From: Neoluteolibacter marinus
Lineage (GTDB): Bacteria > Verrucomicrobiota > Verrucomicrobiia > Verrucomicrobiales > Akkermansiaceae
Direction of reading: 5' to 3'
Length of the DNA stretch: 64,000 nucleotides
Assembly: GCF_014904755.1 (NCBI RefSeq)
Contig: NZ_JACZFQ010000100.1
Coordinates: 1 to 64,000, forward strand
The notes under the pieces were generated by a model, which was not told the DNA's origin, ran no database searches, and saw nothing but the letters and a program-made list of their open reading frames with translations. Position numbers and translations under genes: made by a program. Numbering within the stretch: position 1 is the first letter of the stretch; each line of letters starts with the position of its first letter. Of this stretch, positions 1 through 8,603 are shown one piece after another.

Positions 1-94
1 AGATGGAACAGCCCCGGTCTACTGCTTTTCTCTGACCACTGGACACCGGCCACCGACCACTTGCCCCCATCGGGTGCTCCGAGGTCTCTGAATT

Positions 95-176
95 CGTCCT
101 CGTGCTCGTCCTTCCTCCTCGAATCACTCGACCGGTGCGGGTCGAGGACGAGGGACGAGAAGGAGGACGAGGACGG
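95..176. repeat. imperfect inverted repeat, possible terminator
   Basis: The outer arms are CT-rich on the left (95-122) and GA-rich on the right (142-175); they share an identical outer CGTCCTCGT and pair with small gaps. Inside lies a perfect 7-bp stem, CTCGACC (127-133) with GGTCGAG (140-146), around a 6-base loop. It sits just past the stop codon of the minus-strand isomerase-like gene, so it could end that transcript, although there is no T-run. The phrase-like build also suggests a dispersed intergenic repeat. Nothing else is seen in bases 1-191. Confidence 0.5.
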
Positions 177-191
177 GCGTTGAGAAGCGGA

Positions 192-1694
192 TCACGCGCG
201 GCCGCGGGGCACGAGGCCGGCGCGGAAGACGTTCTCGCCGGGATACGGGATGCCATCGGGGTTGGGGGTGTCGATGACCTCGATGCCGAGCAGCTTGAAG
301 GCGTCGAACAGGACCGCGCCGACATGGGCGAAGGCGACGGCGGCGTGGTGGTGGTAGTTGCCTAACAGGACGTGGCGGTAGAAGCGGTGGAAGCCCGGGA
401 TGTAGGCGGTGCCGGTGCAGCCGAAGGTCCGGGGATCGAGGTCGAGGAAGTGGCCTTCGCAGATGTAGGCGCGCAGCTTGTCGCCGTGGCCGTGGACCTG
501 GCAGACGGTGATGGGTGAGGCGGAGATCTGGCCTTCGATGGTGCCGCGGGTGATGTCGGGATCGCTGTCGGGCTCCATCATCCGCTTCATGATGAGCTGG
601 TATTTCATCTCCGGGTTCTTGAGCAGCTTGCTGGCGGTGTTGCCGCAGTGGAACATGCCGACCATGTCCTTGAGCGGGTAGTCCTTGAGCGACTCGTGGA
701 GGTTGCCGGGGATGGAGTGGTTGATGTCGAGCACCGTGACGGTGTTGTCGCTGGCGTACTGGGCCATCAGCTCGGCGACCAGCGAGTAGGCGTCGTTCTC
801 GCAGGCGACCGGGAAGCCCTTGTCGGCCATGCGGCCGTTGATGAAGCAGGGCACGTGCTTGAGCGACATCTCCTGCTCCGACCAGCACTGGGTGGCGGCG
901 CCGGAGAGCTTGAGGCGTTCGCGGAAATTGCGCACGGCCTGCTCGTAGTCGGAGAGGCGGTGGGAGAACTCCTTGTCCTCGGGGATGGACGGCATCTCGG
1001 CCTTCTGCTCCGCGGCGATGTCGTCGGTGGACGACTGGATCGCCTTGATCTCGTTCTGCAGGTCGAAGAGACCGAGTTCCTCGATCTCGATGCCGACGGA
1101 CTGGATCGAAGCGAGGTTGTAGTTGCAGGTCTCGAAGTCGCGCGGGCGCGGACCGAAGAGCCCGAGGGTGGCATTGCGGATGCCCTTGACCACCTTGATC
1201 ATCTTCACGAAGTGGCCGATCTCGGCGGCGCCCTCCTCGGCGGAAACGATCGGCAGTTCGGGGATGTGGACGCGGTCCTGGAGGTCGCGCTTGCGGATGG
1301 CGAGGGCGGCGGAAAGAAGGCCGCAGAGCGCGTCGCCGCGCTTCTGGATGAGGTTGATGGCGCTTTCCTCGGCGGCGGCGATGACCATCACCGGCCCGGG
1401 GAAGGCCTTGACGAAGGCGGCGTCCTCGATTTCCGGCGAGAAGTTGCCGAGGAACAGCACCGCGGCATCGACCCCGGCGGCGACCAGCTGGGCGGCGGCC
1501 TCGGCAGCGTGGGCGCGGGTCTCGATGACCGCGCATTCGCCCTGGGGCACGACCAGCCCGACTCCGTCGGCTTTGGCGGCGGCGATCAGCTTTTCCGAGC
1601 GTTCGACGGCGAGTTCACGCGGGAAGCAGTTGCGGGAGGCGGATACGAAACCAAGGGTGACGTCGGGCGAAAACTGGCCAAGTGGAAGATGCAT
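192..1694 (-). CDS. L-fucose/L-arabinose isomerase-family protein
   Basis: This 500-residue cytosolic protein resembles the fucose isomerase-related family (COG2407), which interconverts aldose and ketose sugars with a divalent metal. An N-terminal Rossmann-like region of alternating hydrophobic strands covers roughly residues 10-180. The C-terminal part holds the conserved-looking stretch with GCTGTAYIPGFHR and the His-rich segment GNYHHHAAVAF near residues 420-455, where the active site of this fold usually lies. No signal peptide is visible. The first ATG gives a natural family length. The true substrate cannot be read from sequence; fucose, arabinose or another deoxy-sugar are all possible. 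The gene stands alone, followed by an inverted repeat. Confidence 0.65.
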   Translation of the reverse strand: MHLPLGQFSPDVTLGFVSASRNCFPRELAVERSEKLIAAAKADGVGLVVPQGECAVIETRAHAAEAAAQLVAAGVDAAVLFLGNFSPEIEDAAFVKAFPGPVMVIAAAEESAINLIQKRGDALCGLLSAALAIRKRDLQDRVHIPELPIVSAEEGAAEIGHFVKMIKVVKGIRNATLGLFGPRPRDFETCNYNLASIQSVGIEIEELGLFDLQNEIKAIQSSTDDIAAEQKAEMPSIPEDKEFSHRLSDYEQAVRNFRERLKLSGAATQCWSEQEMSLKHVPCFINGRMADKGFPVACENDAYSLVAELMAQYASDNTVTVLDINHSIPGNLHESLKDYPLKDMVGMFHCGNTASKLLKNPEMKYQLIMKRMMEPDSDPDITRGTIEGQISASPITVCQVHGHGDKLRAYICEGHFLDLDPRTFGCTGTAYIPGFHRFYRHVLLGNYHHHAAVAFAHVGAVLFDAFKLLGIEVIDTPNPDGIPYPGENVFRAGLVPRGRA

Positions 1695-1829
1695 TCCCCA
1701 TGGTCTAGTGGGAGACCCGGGAAAGGGAAATCAGAATTGTGTCGTCCCCGGAAACGGGGACAAGCGGCGGGTCGGCGACACGTCATTGACCGGGCTTGCG
1801 TGGCGGTGGCCGCGGGGTTTCCATGGACC

Positions 1830-2237
1830 ATGGCATTCACCCTCCACCCCCGGCTGCTGGCCGGCGGCGTCCAGCTCGGCGCCCAGCGCGGCTGCCTGGT
1901 CCTGCTGAAGAACAACGCGCTCTTTCCCTGGATCATCATCGTGCCCGAGGTGGAGGAAGGCATCGAGGACCTGCACCAGCTCGACCTCGACCGCTACGCC
2001 GACGTGACCGCGGTGATCCGCGCCGTCTCGCAGTGGGTGAGCGGCCATTTCAAGCCGGAGAAACTCAACGTCGCCTGCATCGGCAACCAGGTCCGGCAGA
2101 TGCACATCCACGTGGTCGGCCGCTCGTCCGCTGACCCGGCCTGGCCCGGGGTGGTGTGGAGCCACGATGGCAAGGCCGCCTACACCGACGATGAGGTGGC
2201 CGAAATCGCCCGCGCCTACCGCGACGCTTTTCCATGA
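1830..2237 (+). CDS. HIT family protein
   Basis: A 135-residue histidine-triad-like protein. HIT proteins are small cytosolic nucleotide hydrolases or transferases. The motif QMHIHVVGR at residues 90-98 is a variant of the usual HxHxHxx triad: the first His of the triad appears to be replaced by Gln, as in the galactose-1-phosphate uridylyltransferase-like branch, so the reaction may differ from that of classic Hint enzymes. The reading frame is open far upstream, but homology-like sequence starts at ATG 1830 (MAFTLHPRLL), giving the usual family length. It starts 135 bases from the divergent isomerase-like gene and is followed 45 bases later by the DUF1080 gene. Confidence 0.75.
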   Translation: MAFTLHPRLLAGGVQLGAQRGCLVLLKNNALFPWIIIVPEVEEGIEDLHQLDLDRYADVTAVIRAVSQWVSGHFKPEKLNVACIGNQVRQMHIHVVGRSSADPAWPGVVWSHDGKAAYTDDEVAEIARAYRDAFP

Positions 2238-2282
2238 AGCCGCGGGGAAGATCCCCCGCCCCTGCCGCGTAAGCAGCCACCC

Positions 2283-2954
2283 ATGAAACTCCATCCCGTC
2301 CTCTTCCTCGCCCTCGCCGGCAGCGCCCTCGCCCAACCGATCGCCCTCTTCAACGGCAAGGATCTCAGCGGCTGGACCGCCGACGTGCCGGACGCCGACA
2401 AGAAGCCGGACATCGCTCCGAGCTTCATCGTCCGCGACGGCCTGCTGGTGTCGCTGGGCAAGCCGCTGGGCCACCTGGTGACCGACGAGGAATACGCCAA
2501 CTACCGGCTGGTGGTGGAATACCGTTTCCCCGGGAAAGGCGGCAACTGCGGGGTGCTGGTCCACGCCTCGAAGCCGCGGGCGCTTTACGGGATGTTCCCG
2601 CAATCGATCGAGGTCCAGATGCAGTCGGGTGAAGCCGGCGACTTCTGGTGCATCGGGGAAAACATCGAGGTCCCGGACATGGACCGGCGCCGCCCGCACA
2701 AGGAAGGGCAGAAGTTCGGCGGCGGGCCGCAGGACGCGCGCAACATCAAGAACCTGACCGACGACTCCGAAAAGCCGCTCGGCGAGTGGAACACCATGGT
2801 GATCACCTGCAAGGGCGACACGGTGACGGTCGAAGTGAACGGCACCGAGGTGAACGCCGGAACCGGCTGCACAGCCAGCACGGGCAAGATCGCGCTGCAG
2901 GCGGAAGGCACGGAGGTGGAGTTCCGCAAGGTGGAACTGGAGAGGATCCGGTGA
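2283..2954 (+). CDS. secreted DUF1080 protein (3-keto-glycoside hydrolase family)
   Basis: A 223-residue exported protein with a clean signal peptide (MKLHPVLFLALAGSALAQ, cleavage after about residue 18) directly followed by the diagnostic opening IALFNGKDLSGW of the DUF1080 family. The family has a LamG-like jelly-roll fold; some members are 3-keto-disaccharide hydrolases, others are probably carbohydrate-binding. The core motif EYRFPGKGGNCGVLVHA near residues 80-95 and the late segment WNTMVITCKGDTVTVEVNG fit the fold. The length is normal for a single-domain member. It suits the polysaccharide-degrading gene content of the window. Periplasmic or extracellular location is inferred from the signal peptide. 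Confidence 0.85.
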   Translation: MKLHPVLFLALAGSALAQPIALFNGKDLSGWTADVPDADKKPDIAPSFIVRDGLLVSLGKPLGHLVTDEEYANYRLVVEYRFPGKGGNCGVLVHASKPRALYGMFPQSIEVQMQSGEAGDFWCIGENIEVPDMDRRRPHKEGQKFGGGPQDARNIKNLTDDSEKPLGEWNTMVITCKGDTVTVEVNGTEVNAGTGCTASTGKIALQAEGTEVEFRKVELERIR

Positions 2955-3120
2955 AAGCCACGGCCCGGGGGCAGTTCGTTAGATGGAGGGAGGCACCACA
3001 ATCGAAGCGGAGCGGAGATGGACTGCAGGTCAAATCTTCCGAATTGGACGAATGGTGGAAGCCCCGGTTGACGAAGGCGAGGCAGGGCTTTCGCCCGACC
3101 AACGGACCGAGGCAGGGAGG

Positions 3121-3239
3121 AAGAGGAACCGCGAAAAGCGCGAATGGACGCGAAAGGAAGAACCCTCGATTGGAGGGGCGCCAATGCTTTCCATTTTCGC
3201 GTCGTTCCGCGTGATTTCGCGGTGGCTGACTTCTTCTCT
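3121..3239. repeat. intergenic inverted repeat of CGCGAA phrases
   Basis: The left arm (3121-3160) contains CCGCGAAAAGCGCGAATGG. The right arm (3191-3239), read on the other strand, repeats the same phrase order (CACCGCGAAATCACGCGG and so on). Between them is a small perfect hairpin, CCCTC (3163-3167) with GAGGG (3173-3177). CG-containing phrases recur about every ten bases. From memory, similar phrases occur between genes in Verrucomicrobiota genomes; this was not searched. The first ATG of the next gene (3184) lies inside the repeat. Confidence 0.6.
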
Positions 3240-4587
3240 ATCGAAAAGGCAATTGCTGGCAGCGACCCTGCTGGCCCTGGCCGCTTGCCGCGAGCAGCCG
3301 GCCGCGGTGACTGCCGACCGGACACCGGCCTTCTGGATCTGGCACCGGTCGAGTGCGCTGTCCTCCGCGGAACAGACGCGGCTCGACCAGGCCGGCAGCC
3401 AGCGGATCTACCGGCAGGTCGGGGAGTTCGGCTGGAGCGACGACGGCTGGTCGGCGCGCGCGGTGTGCCCGGCCGCGGTGGTCGCCGGATCCCCTGACAC
3501 GATCCCGGTGGTCCGGCTGGATCCGGGACCGGCGGTGATGGAGCGGGCGGATGCCGCGGCTTCGCTGGCGAAGTGGATCCGCTTTCACTTCGGCGAAGCG
3601 GTGCCGGATCGGTTGCAGATCGACCACGACTGTCCGGCACGCCTGCTCGGGCGCTACGCGGAATTCCTTTCCGAACTGCGGGCCGAGCTGAAACTCCGGG
3701 AGCTTTCGGTGACGGCCCTGGCATCGTGGATCGAGTCCCCGGCGCTGCCGCGTCTCGGCAAGGCGACCGACGAGCTGGTGCCGATGTTCTACGACCTGAG
3801 CGCCGACCCGCCGCGCGATATCGCGGCGGGCAAGGCGCTGCCGATGGCCGGCGATGACGGCAAGCGCTGGATCGGCCGCTGGAAATCCTGCCCGGCCGCG
3901 TGGCGCGCGGGCTTGCCGAACTTCGAGCGGCTGAGCCTTTTCGCGGGCGACGGGTCGCTGGTCGGCCACCTGCGCGACTGGTCGCCGGAGACGCTGGCCG
4001 GATCACCGGTGCTTGTGGCCGTGCCCGGCTTCGCCGGCGGCGCGGCCTACCGGGTAAAGGAGGACGCGCGCTACCACGGAACCGCGCTGGCCGCCGGCCA
4101 GTTGCTGGTGTGGCGGGCGCCGGACGATGCCGCCTTGGTCGACCTGGTCCGCAGTTCCTTCGACGCCGGCGCGCGCGGGATCGTCTGGTTCGCCCTGCCC
4201 GGCCCGGGCTTGCGCGCGGTGCACACCCCGCCCCATCTCGCGGCGCTGGCCCGCGGTGAAATCCCGGCCCCGTCGCTGGAAGCGATGCGGCGGGACGACG
4301 GCAGCGTCGTGCTCCGCAACAAGGGCCCCGGCGACCTGGCAATCCAGCCCGGCGCGGAGCTCCACCGCCTCGAGATCACGGCCGGCCGTCCCGGTGCCTT
4401 CAGCGCGGCGGGACCCGGGGAATTCGCCGCGAGGCAATCGGCGCTGCCGGTGAACTTTTCAAAGAATATCATCCTAACATTCACGAAACTCGACGTAGGT
4501 TCAGAGATCGCCACCGAGGCCGGACTGGTCGCCGGCCGCACGCTCCACTGGTCCGTCGACGGCGCCGCACCGCTGCCCTTGCCATGA
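3184..4587 (+). CDS. lipoprotein, DUF3142-like
   Basis: A probable outer-membrane or periplasmic lipoprotein that resembles the DUF3142 family (uncharacterised, with a TIM-barrel-like pattern). A hydrophobic run ending LLALAAC gives a lipobox. From ATG 3184 the Cys is residue 35, unusually deep; the first 20 residues are translated from an intergenic repeat. A start at TTG 3253, preceded by AAAAGG, would give a short lipoprotein signal and may be the real one. The mature part begins with FWIWHRSSALSS and has IYRQVGEFGWSDDGW near residue 75. The stop codon overlaps the start of the next gene (ATGA at 4584), so the two are translationally coupled. Function is unknown. Confidence 0.65.
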   Translation: MLSIFASFRVISRWLTSSLSKRQLLAATLLALAACREQPAAVTADRTPAFWIWHRSSALSSAEQTRLDQAGSQRIYRQVGEFGWSDDGWSARAVCPAAVVAGSPDTIPVVRLDPGPAVMERADAAASLAKWIRFHFGEAVPDRLQIDHDCPARLLGRYAEFLSELRAELKLRELSVTALASWIESPALPRLGKATDELVPMFYDLSADPPRDIAAGKALPMAGDDGKRWIGRWKSCPAAWRAGLPNFERLSLFAGDGSLVGHLRDWSPETLAGSPVLVAVPGFAGGAAYRVKEDARYHGTALAAGQLLVWRAPDDAALVDLVRSSFDAGARGIVWFALPGPGLRAVHTPPHLAALARGEIPAPSLEAMRRDDGSVVLRNKGPGDLAIQPGAELHRLEITAGRPGAFSAAGPGEFAARQSALPVNFSKNIILTFTKLDVGSEIATEAGLVAGRTLHWSVDGAAPLPLP

Positions 4588-7500
4588 AACGCCGCTACCT
4601 GCTTGCCGCCCCTTTGCTGCTCGCCTGCGGACCCTTTTTCTATCAGGCGCCGCCGCCGCTGGAGAACTACCCGCGGCGGATCCCGGGGAAGAACTGGCTC
4701 GATGTTTTCCACGACGCCAGCCCCGCGCCGGCGGACGCGGAAAGCGCCCCGGGGATGATCCAGGCCTGCTCGGACCTGGTGAAGGCCCTGCCCGCCCTGC
4801 CGGCTGAGACCCGGCGGGCAAAGATCGACGAGATGCTGCGGCGCAACCGCGAGGGCGACTTCCGCCTGCGGGCGGCGAACTTCCTCCACGAGCTGCGGGA
4901 ACTGGCGGCCGACGATGCCACCCTCGCCGCCGCCGGTCCCTACCTCGAGTGGCGGATCGGACGCCTCGGTCTGCCGGCCGGCTTCACCCGCTCCGCACCG
5001 GCGCGGCGCTGGGACTGGGACGACGATGATTACCAGGACGCCCTCCGCGATTACCGTGACAAGCTGGAAGCCGCGACCGGATGGCTGGACGCGGCCATCG
5101 CGGACGGTCCGGCGGTGCTCCTGCCGAACCTGAAGGTGCAGAAGGCGGCGATGCTTTTCGAATACGGCAGCAAGGCCGAGGCCCGCGACTTGTTCCAAGA
5201 GGTGGTGGAGTCGAATCCCGACCATCCCCGGGCCGGCGCCGCGCGCTTGATGACCGGCCGTTGTTCGCTGGACCTGTCAAGGAGCAAGGCGCGGGTCCCG
5301 AACCCAAAGCCCGGCGAGGAGGAAGAGATCATCCGCCTCCGCCGCCAGGCCCGCGAGGAGCTGCTCGCCTGTCTCGAACGGGAACCGCAGGGACGCTTCG
5401 CCGCCGACGCCTGCGGCTGGCTGGCCGCGGTCGCCTCCGATCAGGGAGACCTGGGCGAAGGCATCCGGCGCCAGCTCCAGCGGCTGGAGCTCCAACCAAC
5501 CCGCGAGGTCCGGCGCTCGGTGCTGCGCGAATGCGACCGCTTCTTCACCACCCTCTATGCCGCCGAACCGGACCGCGCCTACCACGGCAGCGGGCTGCCC
5601 TTCGACGAGATCGCCGCGCATCCGGACGTTTGCCGCTTGTTCGTCCACCACTCGCTGGACCCGGCGGCCATGGCCGGCATGCCGTCGGCTTATGAAAACT
5701 TCTCCAGCGACCGCTCCGCCCTGAAGTATCTGGAAGCCCGCCTGATCCGGCCGCTGCCGCTGGCCAAGGAATGCCTGTCGCGCCTCGGCGAAGCGATCAC
5801 GCGGCGCTCCGCCGGCGCGGCCCCGGACGTCTTCTCGCTGGGTGTGCTCGCCTGGTCGTCGTACCGCAACGGCGAGGCCAGCACGGCGCTGGCCTTGTTC
5901 GACCAGGCCCTCGCCAATGGCCCCGGAGACTCGCTGCTGCATGGCCGGGCATTGTCGCTGACCGCGCTGGGCCGCCATCAGGAAGCCGCGGCCTGTTTCG
6001 ACGACTTGGTCCGCGAGTTCCCCGACGGCAGCTTGACGCAATCGGTCGCCTTCGAACACGCGATCGCGCGCTTCCACGCCGGCGAGGCGGGCGAGGCGCT
6101 GCTGATGTTGATCGCGATCCGCGACGAGGACAGCGGCGCACCGGGCGGGATGCTGCAGCCGGAATTCGAGGTGCCGCAATGGATCGACACCATCGCCCAG
6201 TTCGCGCCGCTGCGACAGCTGTCCGCGCCGCTGGTCCGGCTGCCGGCGGACGACCTGCGGGCGCGGATGCTGCGTGGCATCGTCCGCAGCCGGGCGCTGG
6301 CCGCCGAGGATTTCGCGCTCGCCCAGCGCTATCTCGACCCGACGCTGGATCCGGACGTGCCGGTCCCGCTGCACCTGCGCTGGAGCCTCCCGCGCAACCT
6401 GCCGCTCGACCGCAGCCGCTGGCAGAAGGAACTGCAGTCGCTCGCCGGTGCCACCCAGCTGCTCGGCGACGAGCCGAACGCCGCCGGCCACCTCAAGATC
6501 GGCCGCCGCTGGAAGAAGCTGCGCGGCACCGTGCTGATGCCCAGCGAGTGGCTCAACGACTACTCGCAGAGCGAAGGCGAGAAGCTCGAACTGCTGCGGC
6601 GAACCAATGCCATCTTCCTCGGCTTCAGCCGCGACGAGGTCGAAGCGGAACTCGATTCGCGCGACGAGATGTTCCATGCCTTCCGCCATTTCATGATCGC
6701 CGCGGAAACCGGCACCGATCCCGACGTCGTGGCGGCCGCCCTGGAAGAGGCGAACGAGGCGCTGTTCCGGCTGGCCGAGTTTTCCCTCTACGGCGCGACG
6801 CGGGCGTTCGAGCGCGATCACACGGCCCTGTCCGCGAAGTTGGTGGCGCGATTGCAGCGCGACTTTCCCGATCGCCCCGAAAGCCGGCGCGCGGTCACCT
6901 GGACTTTTTCCGCCCCGGCCCTGCTCGAGCCGTGGATGCCCGGGGACTACTCGCCGGGGAATTCTGCCGACCTTATCGCCGCCGGCGTCCTCGATGCCAA
7001 AGCCAGGCGGTCACGGCGCTGGTCCAAGTCACCCGGGGACGAACTGGCCGCGCAGATCCGCCAGGAACTCCGTGAAATCAGCAAGACCCCCGCGGACGGC
7101 GAAGGCAGCGGCCGGGAGGCCCTGGCCGGGCTGCGCCGTCGCTTCGATGCGAATCGCCGACTGATGAACGAGTCCGGGATCCTCGGCCTGGTCGACGATC
7201 TGGATGATCTCGCAAGCGTCGCGGCGGAGCCCGGGATCAGCGACGAGATGTTCCGCCGCTACGCCAGGCTGCGCTTCGCGCGGACCGTGCCCGCCGAGAT
7301 CGACGAGGAATGGGCACCACTCGCACCGTGGCTGGCGTTCATCGACCGGATCCGCCCGGTCGACCGCCCCGGTGAATGGCGGGTTCCTAACAACGACACG
7401 GTGGCCTCGTGGGAAAACTACCTCGCGGACTATCCCGACGGCCCGAAGACGGAAGCGGCGACGCTGCGGCTGCTGCGGTTGAAGGTCCGCGCGGTGTGCC

Positions 7501-7952
7501 CCATTCCCCAGGTCGAGGCCTTCCCGTTCCCCGATGCGCCGATTCCCGGCGGCTACAAGCGCCTGGAGGGCGTGCCGGACCTGGACCCGAAAGTCGCCGC
7601 GGGCCTGGTCGACGAGCTGGACGCCTTTGACGCCCGCTTCCCCGCCGGACGCTATCGCGCCGACATCCTGCTGCTCCGTGGCGCGCTCGATGCCGGCACC
7701 CGGGACTACCCCGCGGCGCTGCGCAACTTCGCCGACGTGCTGGCCGACCCTTCGCATCCGGAGCTGCGGATGAATGCCGCGCTGCGCTTCTCCGAGCTGT
7801 GCCTGCGCCTGCTGGACCGCAACGAGCGCCCTGCCGTTGCCGCTGCCTTCCGGGGCAAGCGCGAGGCGCTGCCGTTCCTGAAGAATCTCGCCCACAGCGA
7901 CACCTGCGTGTCGCGGCTCCGGCCCTTGCTGCCGTGGCTGGAGGCGGAGTGA
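4584..7952 (+). CDS. large helical-repeat (TPR-like) lipoprotein
   Basis: A protein of 1122 residues with the N-terminus MKRRYLLAAPLLLACGPFFY, a lipobox with Cys at residue 15. Most of the rest is alpha-helical with TPR-like units, for example around residues 180-220 (AMLFEYGSKAEARDLFQEVV) and 425-500 (ALALFDQALANGPGDSLLHGRALSLTALG, split by further helices). Such proteins act as scaffolds for protein complexes in the cell envelope; the partner is unknown. The start is fixed by the ATGA overlap with the DUF3142-like gene, so the pair probably works together. No catalytic motif is recognised. The gene ends facing the metal-efflux operon. Confidence 0.7.
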   Translation: MKRRYLLAAPLLLACGPFFYQAPPPLENYPRRIPGKNWLDVFHDASPAPADAESAPGMIQACSDLVKALPALPAETRRAKIDEMLRRNREGDFRLRAANFLHELRELAADDATLAAAGPYLEWRIGRLGLPAGFTRSAPARRWDWDDDDYQDALRDYRDKLEAATGWLDAAIADGPAVLLPNLKVQKAAMLFEYGSKAEARDLFQEVVESNPDHPRAGAARLMTGRCSLDLSRSKARVPNPKPGEEEEIIRLRRQAREELLACLEREPQGRFAADACGWLAAVASDQGDLGEGIRRQLQRLELQPTREVRRSVLRECDRFFTTLYAAEPDRAYHGSGLPFDEIAAHPDVCRLFVHHSLDPAAMAGMPSAYENFSSDRSALKYLEARLIRPLPLAKECLSRLGEAITRRSAGAAPDVFSLGVLAWSSYRNGEASTALALFDQALANGPGDSLLHGRALSLTALGRHQEAAACFDDLVREFPDGSLTQSVAFEHAIARFHAGEAGEALLMLIAIRDEDSGAPGGMLQPEFEVPQWIDTIAQFAPLRQLSAPLVRLPADDLRARMLRGIVRSRALAAEDFALAQRYLDPTLDPDVPVPLHLRWSLPRNLPLDRSRWQKELQSLAGATQLLGDEPNAAGHLKIGRRWKKLRGTVLMPSEWLNDYSQSEGEKLELLRRTNAIFLGFSRDEVEAELDSRDEMFHAFRHFMIAAETGTDPDVVAAALEEANEALFRLAEFSLYGATRAFERDHTALSAKLVARLQRDFPDRPESRRAVTWTFSAPALLEPWMPGDYSPGNSADLIAAGVLDAKARRSRRWSKSPGDELAAQIRQELREISKTPADGEGSGREALAGLRRRFDANRRLMNESGILGLVDDLDDLASVAAEPGISDEMFRRYARLRFARTVPAEIDEEWAPLAPWLAFIDRIRPVDRPGEWRVPNNDTVASWENYLADYPDGPKTEAATLRLLRLKVRAVCPIPQVEAFPFPDAPIPGGYKRLEGVPDLDPKVAAGLVDELDAFDARFPAGRYRADILLLRGALDAGTRDYPAALRNFADVLADPSHPELRMNAALRFSELCLRLLDRNERPAVAAAFRGKREALPFLKNLAHSDTCVSRLRPLLPWLEAE

Positions 7953-8068
7953 TGATGATCGACTCGCCGGTTCGTCGCGATTGAGGCACCACGAATCATT
8001 CGAATCCGGCGAATGGGGAGGCTGCTGTCTGGACGCAGCCGCCCACACGAAATCGAGGGGTTGAGGGC

Positions 8069-8097
8069 GCGCCTGCGCCCGTGATGAGCGCAGGCGC
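8069..8097. terminator. GC-rich hairpin between convergent genes
   Basis: GCGCCTGCGC (8069-8078) pairs perfectly with GCGCAGGCGC (8088-8097) around a 9-base loop. It sits 10 bases past the stop of the minus-strand His-rich gene and 117 bases past the stop of the plus-strand lipoprotein. There is no T-run on either side, so termination is plausible but not proven; mRNA end protection is the alternative. Confidence 0.45.
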
Positions 8098-8106
8098 CTC
8101 GCAGGC

Positions 8107-8565
8107 TCAGTGGTCGCAGGTGCAGGCGTACTCCATGTGCTCGCAGGTCGGGCACTCCGCGAGGTTGACGTTGAACTTTTCGGTCACCGTCTTCGCGTCG
8201 GGAGTCATCTTTACCATGAGCACGATCGGCACGAGCTTGCCTTCCGGCAGCGGCTTGTCGGAGACCAGGGCATCGCCGTCCTTGGCGAAAGTGAAGCGGG
8301 TGGGCTTCGAGCGTTCGCCGCCGATCGCGGTGACCGTCTGTTCCTTGAGGGCGACGGCCTTCCCGTCCTCGCCGAGGAAGGTCAGCTTGAGCTTCTTGTC
8401 GGGCATGACGAAAAACTCGAAGTGAGGTTCGACCTTGTCGATGACGCGGCCGCCGTTGGGGCCGGCTTCGTGCTTCTCGTGGTGATGATGATCATCTTCC
8501 GCGCGGAGCGTCGGCGTGATGGCAAGGCAAAGGGCTGCGAACAGGATACTGATGTTGGTTTTCAT
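8107..8565 (-). CDS. His-rich periplasmic metal-binding protein
   Basis: A 152-residue exported protein, last gene of the metal-efflux operon. From ATG 8565 it has a signal peptide (MKTNISILFAALCLAITPTLRAEDD) followed at once by a metal-binding run DDHHHHEKHE. The C-terminus carries CPTCEHMEYACTCDH, a second likely metal site. An upstream ATG (8607) overlaps the RND stop codon as ATGA and would add 14 residues before the signal peptide; ribosomes may re-initiate there, but the shorter form has the better signal. I infer a role as a periplasmic metal carrier or buffer (Cu, Ag, Zn or Co class) feeding the pump. It does not match a named family I can recall. Confidence 0.7.
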   Translation of the reverse strand: MKTNISILFAALCLAITPTLRAEDDHHHHEKHEAGPNGGRVIDKVEPHFEFFVMPDKKLKLTFLGEDGKAVALKEQTVTAIGGERSKPTRFTFAKDGDALVSDKPLPEGKLVPIVLMVKMTPDAKTVTEKFNVNLAECPTCEHMEYACTCDH

Positions 8566-8603
8566 GGTTGTGGTTGGTTTTGACGTGAATGGAGCCGGTG
8601 AAT

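Noticed and set aside
7995-8020. TTCGAATCC resembling a tRNA T-loop
   Set aside because: No acceptor stem, D-loop or anticodon arm can be folded around it.
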